24,080 nucleotides of DNA from UBA1370 sp964515115 (GCA_964515115.1 CAZESB010000011.1:1-24080); one strand, 5' to 3'. Counted from the first letter of the stretch, positions 6,942 through 14,937 are shown. Translations and numbers: made by a program. Notes: generated by a model not told the origin, from the sequence alone.

Positions 6942-7448
6942 TTATGATACTTGACCCTGCTTAATTAGCAAAGTCGTGGAAATGCCGGGATTGTGTTGAT
7001 GAATAATTTCCACCCTGCCGCCAAACTCTTGCAGAATAGCTTGTTTTTTCTCCAAATGCTGAGTGTGCGAAGACACCGCCAAAATGTGAGGGCGGATAGC
7101 GGCGATCAGTTGACGGTGCTGAGACGGTTGAGAAAAATTATCAGGAAGAATGAAAATAAAGTCGGCCAAATTGAGTTGAGCCAGGTTTTGGCAGCGAGTA
7201 CTTTCTGGATTAAGGGGCCGATTTTCACCTTTCAACTGCTTCACTCTGGCATCAGACTCTAAGCCAATCACCAATTTATCGCCGATTTTTTTGGCTTTCC
7301 GCAGAAAATTCAGGTGCTCGTGGTGGAGCAAGTCAAAAACTCCCGTTACCAAAACAATGGTCTGTTCTTGATCGCGCCAGTTTTGCAGCAGCTGAACAAA
7401 CCTTGGAGGCAACTGAGTTGGTGAAGTAAGTTTAAATTCATTCTTCAT
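6942..7448 (-). CDS. HldE/TagD-like nucleotidyltransferase (cytidylyltransferase fold)
   Basis: Small protein of the HIGH-superfamily nucleotidyltransferases that join a nucleotide to a sugar phosphate or alcohol phosphate. The signature region is VTGVFDLLHHEHLNFLRKAK (about residues 34-53), followed by LVIGLESDARVKQLKGENRPL and a C-terminal GISTT (about 154-158), all characteristic of the HldE/RfaE C-terminal and TagD-like group. The motif reads H-H-E-H at 42-45, where the usual form is H-x-G-H, a departure at the nucleotide-binding motif. A GAGGTGA ribosome site lies 4 bases before ATG. It sits 4 bases downstream of a DUF4143 gene and 6 bases upstream of radA. The substrate cannot be told from sequence; no heptose pathway genes are nearby. 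Confidence 0.8.
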   Translation of the reverse strand: MKNEFKLTSPTQLPPRFVQLLQNWRDQEQTIVLVTGVFDLLHHEHLNFLRKAKKIGDKLVIGLESDARVKQLKGENRPLNPESTRCQNLAQLNLADFIFILPDNFSQPSQHRQLIAAIRPHILAVSSHTQHLEKKQAILQEFGGRVEIIHQHNPGISTTLLIKQGQVS

Positions 7449-7452
7449 ACAC

Positions 7453-8589
7453 TCACCTCACAAACTCTACAAACGAGTTTTTATTGACCAGCTCTACACT
7501 GCTATTTTCATAAGTTTCCAGAAATTCTTTGGGCTGTGTCAATTTATCCTTGATCCATTTGAACTCAAAGCCGCGTAACTGCCCGCCAGCTTCTTCGATA
7601 AAATCTATCTCCTTCTGGTCATAAGTGCGCCAGAAGTAATAATTCTTAAATTCCCTCAGGTAATTATCTCGCTTGATCCTCTCCGCGATGAGAAAATTCT
7701 CCCAAACTGCTCCTCGATCTGTACGCAGATCATAAGCGTTGAAATTACGAATCAGGGCATTGCGAACACCATTATCATAGAAATATATCTTTCTCGATTT
7801 GTTGATTTCTTTTCTCAGATTGCGGCTCAAAGCAGGCAGCCGAAAAATCACATAGCTTTTCTCCAGCAGATCGACATAGCGTATGACTGTTTTCTGATCG
7901 ACCCCAACAGTATTGGCCAGTTCGGTATAGGAAACTTCATTGCCTAGCTGCAAAGCCAGCGCCGTCAGCAGCTTGCGCAACTGTTCGGGATTTCTGATAT
8001 TCTGATACTCCAAAGCGTCTTTGTAGAGATAGTCCTGGGTGATTTCCAGCAAATACTCGGTTTTCTCCTGGTCTGATCCCAAGTCAAAGAGGACGGGATA
8101 AGTCCCAAACAGCATCGCTTGATTCACATAAGAAGTAACTTTGACCTGATCCCGCTGATGATACTGGCTCAATTCTAGAAAACTGATTGGATAAAGATGA
8201 AAAGTTTTTTTACGACCAGTCAAGGGTTCGTTAATTTCATTGGCTAGCTCCAGACTAGACGAGCCACTGACTAAGACTTTTTTGTCATCCAGTTCATCGG
8301 CGATAAGTTTGAGGGTGATGCCGATATTTTTGATCCGCTGGGCTTCGTCGAAAATGATCAGATCGGTATCTTTGAGCAGCTGCTGTAACTGATGCAGGCT
8401 TATATCGGTAAATTGATCCCGAACTTGAGGATCATCGCAGTTGTAGAATCTGGATGTGCCAACAAATTCTGCCTCAGCTTGCTTGAGCAAAGTGGTTTTA
8501 CCTACACGCCTAGCTCCCATCAGCAGGATTATTTTGCCAGGCTGTAAAGATTCAACTAGATTAGGATAGATGTATCGTGGGATCAACAT
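7453..8589 (-). CDS. AAA-type ATPase with C-terminal DUF4143 domain (second copy)
   Basis: Same family as the gene at 106-1323 but clearly diverged. Walker A is GARRVGKTT at about residues 26-34 from the ATG, Walker B is LIIFDEAQR near 78-86, then VSGSSSLEL. A helix-turn-helix-like segment (LANTVGVDQKTVIRYVDLLEKSYVI) and a terminal KEIDFI...FEFKW stretch make up DUF4143. The TTG at 8595 is rejected as the start because the promoter at 8596-8624 would begin transcription exactly at the A of ATG 8589, giving a leaderless message. The MLIPRYIYPNL start matches the other copy. It is followed closely by the HldE-like gene and radA, which it may co-transcribe. Confidence 0.88.
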   Translation of the reverse strand: MLIPRYIYPNLVESLQPGKIILLMGARRVGKTTLLKQAEAEFVGTSRFYNCDDPQVRDQFTDISLHQLQQLLKDTDLIIFDEAQRIKNIGITLKLIADELDDKKVLVSGSSSLELANEINEPLTGRKKTFHLYPISFLELSQYHQRDQVKVTSYVNQAMLFGTYPVLFDLGSDQEKTEYLLEITQDYLYKDALEYQNIRNPEQLRKLLTALALQLGNEVSYTELANTVGVDQKTVIRYVDLLEKSYVIFRLPALSRNLRKEINKSRKIYFYDNGVRNALIRNFNAYDLRTDRGAVWENFLIAERIKRDNYLREFKNYYFWRTYDQKEIDFIEEAGGQLRGFEFKWIKDKLTQPKEFLETYENSSVELVNKNSFVEFVR

Positions 8590-8595
8590 GACCAA

Positions 8596-8624
8596 ATTCT
8601 AGCCTATTCCTGCAATTTAGTCAA
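8596..8624 (-). promoter_or_regulatory. Leaderless promoter of the second DUF4143 gene
   Basis: On the - strand, TTGACT (8624-8619), a 17-base spacer and TAGAAT (8601-8596). Seven bases downstream of the -10 box is the A of ATG 8589, so transcription and translation would start together. The spacer and -35 box sit inside a near-perfect palindrome (8605-8636). Confidence 0.65.
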
Positions 8625-8636
8625 ATTACAGGAATA
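8605..8636. promoter_or_regulatory. Palindromic operator candidate over the second DUF4143 promoter
   Basis: Arms TATTCCTGCAATTT (8605-8618) and AAATTACAGGAATA (8623-8636) are complementary with one mismatch and separated by 4 bases. The element covers the whole -35 box and nearly all of the spacer, which suits a dimeric repressor. The first DUF4143 gene has a different palindrome at the same promoter position. Confidence 0.5.
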
Positions 8637-8643
8637 CACTCCT

Positions 8644-9615
8644 CTAATTTCGCCAAATTGCGGGATTAGCTGTCGGTTCGGGATTTTTGGAGTTTTTAAA
8701 ATTTTTGAGGTGGGTTGCTACTTGAAAATAAGTATCGCGGGGATGAAAAAAAGCCAAGCCAAGACCAACTCGCTCGGTGGTGCGGTGCGGCTGCATGTAC
8801 CACAACTGCACCCGGTAGGCTAAAAAATTCAGGAAATCAAAAAACGGCCCCGCCAGAATCGACAACCATGCAGCCGCATTGCTAACCCCACTCAACTTAC
8901 CCAACTCACCCGCAGCTACCATATTCGGAAAAATCCTGGCCGCCCAGCGATTGCGGCGCAAAAATCGCTCCCTCGCTCCTCCCTTGGAAATCACCCAGCG
9001 TGCCTGAAAAACTTCATAAGCGGAGTAATAATTGCGGCTGCTCACTGGCATACCCAAATTTTCTTCATCCAGCCACATATTAAAACACCAACTATTGCTC
9101 TCTTCCCGATGCCAGGAGCGCCTTTTGCCGTTGAGCCAAGCGTAGGCCGTTACCAGCGGTCGGGCCAACCACAGTCGGCGCGGCGGAGTAATAATCATAA
9201 AATCAAGATCGTCGTTTTTTTTGGCGTTATTCATCGACACCGAGCCTGTCACTGCTACCCCACTCACCCAAGGCAGCTGGCTCAAAAAAGCAAACAACCT
9301 GGCCGCTTCACCCATTTTTGCCTGCGAATACTCACTGCGTCGCTCTCTTTCTTTCTTCAAAACCGCCGCGTCCCTGCCAGCCAAAGCCCAAAAACCGCCG
9401 CTCTCCTTTACCAAACCCAAATCCTGCAACTCAGCCAAGGCAGTCTCAACTTGCTTCTTGGAAATCTGGCCGCTGTTTGGACTGCCGCCAGCCCGACCGC
9501 CCTCACTCTGCTCACCACCACTCACTACAGGAATTCTTCGCCAAATTTCCGTCAAACTCAAAGGAAAAGCAAATTGATCAGTGTACTTAACAGCCAGCAA
9601 AACCCGAGCTTTCAT
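8644..9615 (-). CDS. Nucleotidyltransferase-fold protein with N-terminal winged-helix-like region
   Basis: The central region contains GSVSMNNAKKNDDLDFMI at about residues 124-141, the GS...D-x-D pattern of the DNA polymerase beta-type nucleotidyltransferase superfamily (Gly124-Ser125, Asp136 and Asp138 as likely metal ligands). The first 90 residues look like a winged-helix regulator (alternating helices, then LQDLGLVKESGGFWAL). The C-terminal half is aromatic and basic with a possible hydrophobic stretch near residues 246-268. It may be a regulatory or tRNA/antibiotic-type nucleotidyltransferase; the substrate is unknown. It begins 15 bases after the solute-binding protein gene. A TATACT box (- strand, 9628-9623) would start transcription one base before ATG, though no good -35 is seen. 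Confidence 0.7.
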   Translation of the reverse strand: MKARVLLAVKYTDQFAFPLSLTEIWRRIPVVSGGEQSEGGRAGGSPNSGQISKKQVETALAELQDLGLVKESGGFWALAGRDAAVLKKERERRSEYSQAKMGEAARLFAFLSQLPWVSGVAVTGSVSMNNAKKNDDLDFMIITPPRRLWLARPLVTAYAWLNGKRRSWHREESNSWCFNMWLDEENLGMPVSSRNYYSAYEVFQARWVISKGGARERFLRRNRWAARIFPNMVAAGELGKLSGVSNAAAWLSILAGPFFDFLNFLAYRVQLWYMQPHRTTERVGLGLAFFHPRDTYFQVATHLKNFKNSKNPEPTANPAIWRN

Positions 9616-9630
9616 GGAGTGTAGTATAAA

Positions 9631-11562
9631 CTACTGAGCGGTCGCGTTATACTGTCGCAAAACTTGACGCGTGCCCTGATCAATCGTGGACAGCACCTCG
9701 TCAGCGCCCCTGCCATCCTTAACAATGGCGTTGATAGCGTCTTCGTAGTACTTGATCATCTGATCATTGATGCCGTTGTCGTGAGTGTTGGAACTCAGAT
9801 ACCAAGATTTAGCGTTAGGCGCGTCTTGGAGATAAGCGGCAGCGTACTCGTTGTCTGCCAACTCAGTAGCCAAAGCCGGCTGCGGATAAAGCTCGCCAAA
9901 AGCCCGAGTGGCGCTGGCGGCGGAGTAGAATTTTCTCAAGGTGTCGGCGGAGGTCAGATGAGCTAGGAATTTAGCCGCTGCTTCTTTTTTGGTGCTGCGA
10001 GCACTCATGCCCTCTGCCCAATAAGTAGCCCAGCTGATCTTGTCATCGCCCAGCAGCGGCAACGGTGCCACCCCGATATCCAAGTCAGGATTCATCACCA
10101 AAATTTCGTGAATCCGCCAAGAGGGGGCAAAAATCATCGCCACGTCTCCCCTGGCAAAAGCTACAGTAGAATTAGGCAAAGTTTCATCCCAAACCCGATC
10201 TTGCTTGGCAAAGTTAGTGTAAAAAAGCAGTGCGTCTCTGGTGTAAGCGGAATTCGGTGCAGTCAGATCAGCGCCGTTCTGCAACATCAGCACCGCCAAA
10301 ATATCGGAAAAATGATCAACATTGCTGGTAGTGCCCAAAGCAATGCCAGCCCGAGTAATGCTATTGCCCGATCTAACGGTGAGTTTGTTGGCTAAAATCC
10401 GCAACTCCGCCCAAGTTTGCGGCGGCTGTTCGTTGACTGAAGTCAGCACTTCTTTGTTGTAAAGCAGTGCCAGCCCTTCATACATAGCCGGAATACCCAC
10501 AATCTGCCCGTTGCTCTGCAGTTGTTCGCTGGCAATGGGATAGTATTTTTGTCTAAAATCCGCCGTGCTGATGACCGAAGACGGAATCGGCGCCAAATCC
10601 TCCTTCAGCATCGGCACCCAAGTAGCGTGATAGCGGAATAAATCCGGGCCGTTGCCGGAAGCGATAGCTGTTTCCAACCTTTGGCGATAATCTTTATGAG
10701 ATTGATTAACGTAATTGACAGTAATACCGGGGTTGTTGGTTTCAAAATCAGCAATCACTTCGCGCATCACCGCATCAGGCTCCCACAAACCCCAATACTC
10801 AATGGTGGTGCGCTGAACCGGTGCGCCTTGCCCCGTGCCGCCGGGACCACCGGCCGGATCTTGAGTCACTGAGTTGTTGCTGCCACCACCCAAAAATCTC
10901 ATCGCCGCAAAAGCTGCCAGCGCCAGTACCAAAATACCACCAATCACAAAAGGCAGATATTTCATCAGCGGGCTCTTGGCTTTAGCTAATTTGGGCTGAG
11001 TTTTGCTGTTGGGATCGCCAGCGGGCTCAGGCGGAGCGTCTTTTTTCGGCGGCGGTGGTGGGGAGGTGGGCGGCTGGTTGGGCAAACCGGCCTGCGCTCT
11101 AATGTCACCCTGGCGCGAAGAGGCGGGCGCGGCCGGCTGCTCAGGAGTTTGGTTTCTGTCTTCAGGCAAGTTGGTGCTGGTCATAGAAGAAAGCGCGCTT
11201 AGTGAGGTTGGCGGCAGTGGCGTTTTGAGCTGGCTTTGTTGGCGCATGGCTGAGGGCGGCGGAGTTTCAGTTTGACTTCCGGTTTGACTCCCAGCTTGAC
11301 CGGCTGCAGGTGGAGTCCCAGGTGATGGAGCTGGCGGAGTCGTCGGCTGTGCAGATGGGGTGGTGGCGGGTGGCATCGCCGGTGGTGTAACCACACCCGG
11401 TGCAGGTGCAGCCGGAGACGCAGTAGCAGGAGTAATAGTGCTGGGAGTGCTGGGAACACCGGGAGCAACAGCACCGGGAGCAGGAGCAGCACCGGGAGCA
11501 ACAGCGCCAGGAGCACCCGGCGGGGTTGGAGGAGTTGGTTTGGGCAGTTGGTTATCGTTCAT
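9631..11562 (-). CDS. Membrane-anchored family 1 extracellular solute-binding protein with long Pro/Ala-rich N-terminus
   Basis: Residues from about 250 to the end match the periplasmic sugar-binding (MalE/UgpB-like) fold: TIEYWGLWEPDAVMREVIADFE, later GNGPDLFRYHATWVPML, and WATYWAEGMSARSTKKEAAAKFLAHL near the end. Such proteins deliver sugars or other solutes to ABC importers. There is no signal peptidase II lipobox. Instead a single transmembrane helix lies at about residues 202-223, preceded by about 200 residues very rich in Pro, Ala, Gly and Thr with repeats such as APGA and PTTPP. If the helix is a simple anchor, this region is cytoplasmic, which is unusual. No ABC permease or ATPase gene is in the window. 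It is the first gene of the - strand run and lies back to back with the VanW gene. Confidence 0.85.
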   Translation of the reverse strand: MNDNQLPKPTPPTPPGAPGAVAPGAAPAPGAVAPGVPSTPSTITPATASPAAPAPGVVTPPAMPPATTPSAQPTTPPAPSPGTPPAAGQAGSQTGSQTETPPPSAMRQQSQLKTPLPPTSLSALSSMTSTNLPEDRNQTPEQPAAPASSRQGDIRAQAGLPNQPPTSPPPPPKKDAPPEPAGDPNSKTQPKLAKAKSPLMKYLPFVIGGILVLALAAFAAMRFLGGGSNNSVTQDPAGGPGGTGQGAPVQRTTIEYWGLWEPDAVMREVIADFETNNPGITVNYVNQSHKDYRQRLETAIASGNGPDLFRYHATWVPMLKEDLAPIPSSVISTADFRQKYYPIASEQLQSNGQIVGIPAMYEGLALLYNKEVLTSVNEQPPQTWAELRILANKLTVRSGNSITRAGIALGTTSNVDHFSDILAVLMLQNGADLTAPNSAYTRDALLFYTNFAKQDRVWDETLPNSTVAFARGDVAMIFAPSWRIHEILVMNPDLDIGVAPLPLLGDDKISWATYWAEGMSARSTKKEAAAKFLAHLTSADTLRKFYSAASATRAFGELYPQPALATELADNEYAAAYLQDAPNAKSWYLSSNTHDNGINDQMIKYYEDAINAIVKDGRGADEVLSTIDQGTRQVLRQYNATAQ

Positions 11563-11693
11563 GGACGCTAAAAATTCGTGGCACTAACAAATTAACATAA
11601 TAAACTATCACCAGTATAGCAATTGTACTCAGGAGTCGTACAGATGACAAATGGATACAAACTTGCCACAATACAACAGAGCCGTACAATGGT

Positions 11694-11699
11694 TATAAT
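11694..11699 (+). promoter_or_regulatory. -10 box of the VanW gene (leaderless start)
   Basis: A perfect TATAAT whose last base is 7 bases before the A of ATG 11706, so transcription would begin at the start codon. The -35 region is weak (no TTGACA-like hexamer at 16-18 bases). The divergent solute-binding protein gene starts 143 bases away at 11562; no convincing promoter for it was identified. Confidence 0.55.
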
Positions 11700-11705
11700 A
11701 GCATA

Positions 11706-13472
11706 ATGAAAAAGTCTGCTGTATTCGGAATTATTTTCGCCTTTACCCTAATTTTCGGCCTCATCATTATTAAAGGTTACGAGTTTTATAATGCCAGAAT
11801 TTTCCCTCGTACCTATATAAATAGTATCGCCGTGGGTGGTTTGAGTATTGAAGAGGCCATCGCCAAGCTGGAAGCGGCCGAGTTTGCAGTTCCTTCCGGG
11901 GAAGTGGTGATTGCTGTTGATGATATTGCGGTTTCCTCAAGTAGTGCTGAGTTGGGACTAGTTTATCAATATGAAGCCATTGCCAGGGATGCTCATCTTA
12001 AAGGTAAAGACGGCGGTATTTTCAATCGCCTCAAGAATATCATTTTCTCGTTTATATCAAGTAAAAACCTGACCGCCTACCCCACTTTTGACGAAGAAAA
12101 ACTTGAGCAGCTGCTCACTGATCTGCAGCTCAAAGTAGATATTATTGGCGAAGCTCCGCAGGCTACTCTCGGCACCAGTGGCAACGCGGCTACTCTGACC
12201 ATCAATCCCGGCGGCCCGGGCAGAATTCTCGAGGTTAAGCCGACAGTAGCTGCCATTCAAGCCAACATCGCCCAAGGCGAATTCAGCTCAAGCGGCCAAG
12301 TTGCTTCCACCAGTGCGGTTTTAAACGAAGAACAAATTGAAGCCGCCAAAGCTAGGGCGGAAAAATTTGTCGGTTACCGAATCGAGTTCACCACCGATAC
12401 CCGGACTTACGCTCTCCCCGACCGCGAACTGATAGCCGCTCTCACCTTCCCCCAGGGTTACGAGCCGCAAGATTTGGAAAATATCTTTAGCGAATGGGCC
12501 AAAAACGTCAATCGAGAGCCGCAAAACGCGATTTTCGACTACAATTCAGAAACACTCGAGGTTAATGAGTTTGTACCCCACAAAAATGGTCTTAAACTTA
12601 ACCTGGAAGAAGCGGTGGGACTGACCACCCACACCCTGCGCCTGATCGAGGAAGACGCCATTGAAGGCACTACTATTTCTCACCCGCTGCCAGTGGCCGA
12701 GGCGCAGCCGGAAATTACTCTGGCCGACACCAATGATCTGGGCATTATTGAGCGGATTGGTTTTGGTGACAGTGAGTACGCCCACTCGATTCCCAATCGG
12801 GTGCATAATGTCAAGCTCACCACCGACCGAATTTCCAATATTATCATTCCCCCGGGCGAGGAGTTTTCTTTCAACAAGACGCTGGGCGAAGTTTCCGCCC
12901 GCACCGGTTATCGCTCCGCTTACGTCATTAAAAACGGCCGAACTGAGTTGGGTGACGGCGGTGGCGTTTGCCAGGTTAGCACCACGGTTTTCCGCTCGGT
13001 TTTGAACGCCGGACTGCCGGTGACGCTGAGGCTGCCACACAGTTATCGCGTTAGCTACTACGAACTCGACAGCAAGCCTGGTATTGATGCCACTGTTTAT
13101 GCCGGCAATGTCGATTTTCGTTTCAAAAACGACACCGGCCAACACCTACTCCTCCACGGCCAGGCGGATAGCAGTAATTTATATATGTATATTGAAATTT
13201 ATGGCACCAGCGACGGCCGCACCAGCGAAATTGTTAATCACCAAGTTTGGGATTATCGACCGCCGCCCGCGCCGGAATACTTTGAAGATCCGGAAAAACC
13301 AGCCGGTTATCGGGAACAAGTCGATTGGTCGGCTGCCGGTATCAAGGCCAGGTTCACCAACGTGGTCCGCGACAAAGACGGCAACGTTATTGAGGAAAAG
13401 GAGTATTATTCCAACTACCGGCCTTGGTCAGCCAAGTTTGTGGTTGGGCCGGGGGGAAATCCAAATCCTTAG
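11706..13472 (+). CDS. VanW-family protein with N-terminal membrane anchor and peptidoglycan-binding-like domains
   Basis: Predicted cell-surface protein. A signal-anchor helix lies at residues 7-25 after MKKSA. About residues 35-325 hold two PG_binding_4-like regions (the first includes VGGLSIEEAIAKLEAAEF), a domain often paired with VanW in wall-associated proteins. The VanW domain spans about 355-490: FNKTLGEVSARTGYRSAYV, then the conserved GDGGGVCQVSTTVFRSVLNAGLPV, then PHSYRVSYYELDSKPGIDATVY. VanW occurs in vancomycin-resistance clusters and many wall proteins but its activity is not established. No L,D-transpeptidase YkuD motif was seen. The C-terminus is Pro-rich and ends 4 bases inside the convergent small gene at 13469. 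Confidence 0.88.
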   Translation: MKKSAVFGIIFAFTLIFGLIIIKGYEFYNARIFPRTYINSIAVGGLSIEEAIAKLEAAEFAVPSGEVVIAVDDIAVSSSSAELGLVYQYEAIARDAHLKGKDGGIFNRLKNIIFSFISSKNLTAYPTFDEEKLEQLLTDLQLKVDIIGEAPQATLGTSGNAATLTINPGGPGRILEVKPTVAAIQANIAQGEFSSSGQVASTSAVLNEEQIEAAKARAEKFVGYRIEFTTDTRTYALPDRELIAALTFPQGYEPQDLENIFSEWAKNVNREPQNAIFDYNSETLEVNEFVPHKNGLKLNLEEAVGLTTHTLRLIEEDAIEGTTISHPLPVAEAQPEITLADTNDLGIIERIGFGDSEYAHSIPNRVHNVKLTTDRISNIIIPPGEEFSFNKTLGEVSARTGYRSAYVIKNGRTELGDGGGVCQVSTTVFRSVLNAGLPVTLRLPHSYRVSYYELDSKPGIDATVYAGNVDFRFKNDTGQHLLLHGQADSSNLYMYIEIYGTSDGRTSEIVNHQVWDYRPPPAPEYFEDPEKPAGYREQVDWSAAGIKARFTNVVRDKDGNVIEEKEYYSNYRPWSAKFVVGPGGNPNP

Positions 13473-13693
13473 CTTCTGCCACCAAAAATTTTAGAGAAAA
13501 ACGCTCCCAAACCTTTTGCTTCTTTGGCTTTTGCTTCAACCTCCACGGTTGGTGTCTGCTCAGCTGTTGTTCTTACCGCAGCTTCTCCACCCCAATCTCT
13601 TGCTGCTTGTTCAATAGGCACTGTGCGCTTTGTGTCTCGAGCAAAGTGTTGCTCTCCGTATTTTGTTTCTGTCTCTGTCGTTGTCTCTGTCAT
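13469..13693 (-). CDS. Small hypothetical protein (74 aa)
   Basis: Unrecognised. The protein starts with a Thr/Glu run (MTETTTETETK), has a charged middle, and ends in a short amphipathic segment GLGAFFSKIFGGR that could lie on a membrane. A GAAGGAT ribosome site precedes ATG at 13693 by 5 bases, with a TAGAAT box just before it, which supports a real gene. Its stop overlaps the end of the VanW gene by 4 bases. There are no cysteines and no transmembrane helix. Confidence 0.55.
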   Translation of the reverse strand: MTETTTETETKYGEQHFARDTKRTVPIEQAARDWGGEAAVRTTAEQTPTVEVEAKAKEAKGLGAFFSKIFGGRS

Positions 13694-13964
13694 AAATATC
13701 CTTCATTCTACAAACTATTACAGCCAAAAGAACATACTGACCCTTTCAAGTAAGAAACTAGGGCAAGCTCTGTGCCAAATACCTAAACACTCCCTTCGTC
13801 CTCAAGTATTTGGACTTATAATCAGTATTGTAGCCTATCAATCACAAGCAAAAAAGGCGCAAAATGAGAAACGCTGGCCCAGATATCCCCCAGATCTAAA
13901 CCTGATAGCGTTAGCATATTTGTTGGGGTGCAATCCTTGCGCAAGGGCGGATATATAGCGGTTG

Positions 13965-13970
13965 TATAAT
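13965..13970 (+). promoter_or_regulatory. -10 box upstream of the 92-aa small gene
   Basis: Perfect TATAAT, with no good -35 at standard spacing. Predicted start near 13977, leader of about 46 bases to ATG 14023. A 12-base perfect palindrome, CCTTGCGCAAGG (13935-13946), lies just upstream and may be a regulator site. The remainder of 13694-13964 shows no gene; it holds only an 8-base inverted repeat, CCAAATAC / GTATTTGG, around 13775-13813. Confidence 0.4.
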
Positions 13971-14022
13971 AGCAACACTATGTGCAAGCAACCAACCATT
14001 GGTTTTGGTAGAGGGAGATGAT

Positions 14023-14301
14023 ATGGCAACGCAAGAAAAAGGTGGTGTTTTGGCGCGATTGCTTGGTAAACAAAAGGAAGACCCTGAACAAGAACTGGGC
14101 GATCGAATAGGTGCATACCTCGCAGCTCATGGTAAGCCGCCAACACCGAGAAATGTACAAGAAATAATGAAAAATCCTCCTAAAGCAATAGCTTTGGATG
14201 GCGACAGGTGCAGCGCGTACCTTGACAGATACCTTAAGGCCGCCCAAAATAGAACACTTGCCTGGGATAGCAAAAATAATAAGTGGGTTATTGTTGAGTG
14301 A
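14023..14301 (+). CDS. Small hypothetical protein (92 aa)
   Basis: Unrecognised. The start ATG 14023 is chosen over TTG 13999 because GAGGGAG lies 5 bases before it. The protein MATQEKGGVLARLLGK... has a basic amphipathic N-terminus, a central helix-rich part (RIGAYLAAHGKPPTPRNVQEIM) and a C-terminal LAWDSKNNKWVIVE resembling the end of a small beta-containing domain. There is one cysteine and no transmembrane helix. First of three same-strand small genes before valS, all more AT-rich to the eye than their large neighbours. Confidence 0.6.
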   Translation: MATQEKGGVLARLLGKQKEDPEQELGDRIGAYLAAHGKPPTPRNVQEIMKNPPKAIALDGDRCSAYLDRYLKAAQNRTLAWDSKNNKWVIVE

Positions 14302-14358
14302 TAACAAAGCATCATGCGAAACCGTTATCAACGTTATTAACAACTGAGAAAAATTATT

Positions 14359-14595
14359 ATGCGGTTTTCTAGAAAAGAAGCTAACGGCGGCTCATCAACT
14401 TTGCAAAGAGCTAAAAATAATGTCGCTAGAACCTTTGAGCTGGCTTACGGACCAGAAGAAGCTGGTCGCGTGTTGGGATCTATTCAAACAACGGAGGAAT
14501 TGGCAAAACAATTGGAGATGGCAGAATATGCTTATGCCAGCTTAGACGAATCAACCAAACAAGAGCGCCTTGATGGAACTATAACCAATAAATAG
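14359..14595 (+). CDS. Small hypothetical protein (78 aa)
   Basis: Unrecognised. The sequence is charged and predicted all-helical: RAKNNVARTFELAYGPEEAGRVLGSIQTTEELAKQLEMAEYAYASLDESTKQERL. It starts 57 bases after the 92-aa gene; only a weak GAGAAA precedes ATG. The gap contains an inverted repeat GATAAC (14300-14305) and GTTATC (about 14323-14328). Coding status is supported by sensible amino acid composition and by its place in a row of small genes, but it is less certain than its neighbours. Confidence 0.5.
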   Translation: MRFSRKEANGGSSTLQRAKNNVARTFELAYGPEEAGRVLGSIQTTEELAKQLEMAEYAYASLDESTKQERLDGTITNK

Positions 14596-14691
14596 GAACG
14601 TTGAGCTGTTTGATTTGAGGTTTCTAATTCCCTTCTTGGCATTTTTAAGTTACTTTTGCAGAATTATTACAAAGAAATTTGAGTTGTGAGA

Positions 14692-14697
14692 TATAAT
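14692..14697 (+). promoter_or_regulatory. -10 box upstream of the 65-aa small gene
   Basis: TATAAT in an AT-rich stretch, with a weak TTACAA about 19 bases upstream. The predicted start near 14704 gives a leader of about 36 bases ending in a strong ribosome site before ATG 14740. Confidence 0.45.
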
Positions 14698-14739
14698 TTG
14701 GTGTAAATTACTTACAAGTTTGAAATTTAAAAGGAGAAA

Positions 14740-14937
14740 ATGAAACGAGAGACTGAACCAGTTGCAAGGCTAAAAATTGCGGCCACTGGAATTATTAAAG
14801 ATGTAACTGGCAGGACAGTTAGTCCTGATGAAATTACCCCCCAACAAGCTAATACAATAGTTGACGCCGCCGTGCAAATAGATGATAAAGATCTGCTTGC
14901 TGAAAAAATCAACGAAATAATTCCAAAACAGAAGTAA
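14740..14937 (+). CDS. Small hypothetical protein (65 aa)
   Basis: Unrecognised. AAAAGGAGAAA stands directly before ATG 14740, the best Shine-Dalgarno sequence in the window. The protein is predicted helical with alternating charge: GIIKDVTGRTVSPDEITPQQANTIVDAAVQIDDKDLLAEKINEII. The SPDEIT...ANTIVDAA portion has a helix-cap and helix look but matches no family I know. It ends 54 bases before valS, which has its own promoter. Confidence 0.6.
   Translation: MKRETEPVARLKIAATGIIKDVTGRTVSPDEITPQQANTIVDAAVQIDDKDLLAEKINEIIPKQK

Noticed and set aside
11003..11587. Gly/Val-rich + strand frames
   Set aside because: They mirror the Pro/Ala-rich N-terminus of the solute-binding protein on the other strand.
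13524..13958. A 144-codon + strand frame
   Set aside because: It is antisense to the 74-aa gene, which has a ribosome site, and then runs through AT-rich intergenic DNA; composition is not protein-like.
13775..13960. Possible tRNA or small RNA in the intergenic space before the 92-aa gene
   Set aside because: The 8-base inverted repeat has a long loop, there is no T-arm consensus, no acceptor stem and no terminator.
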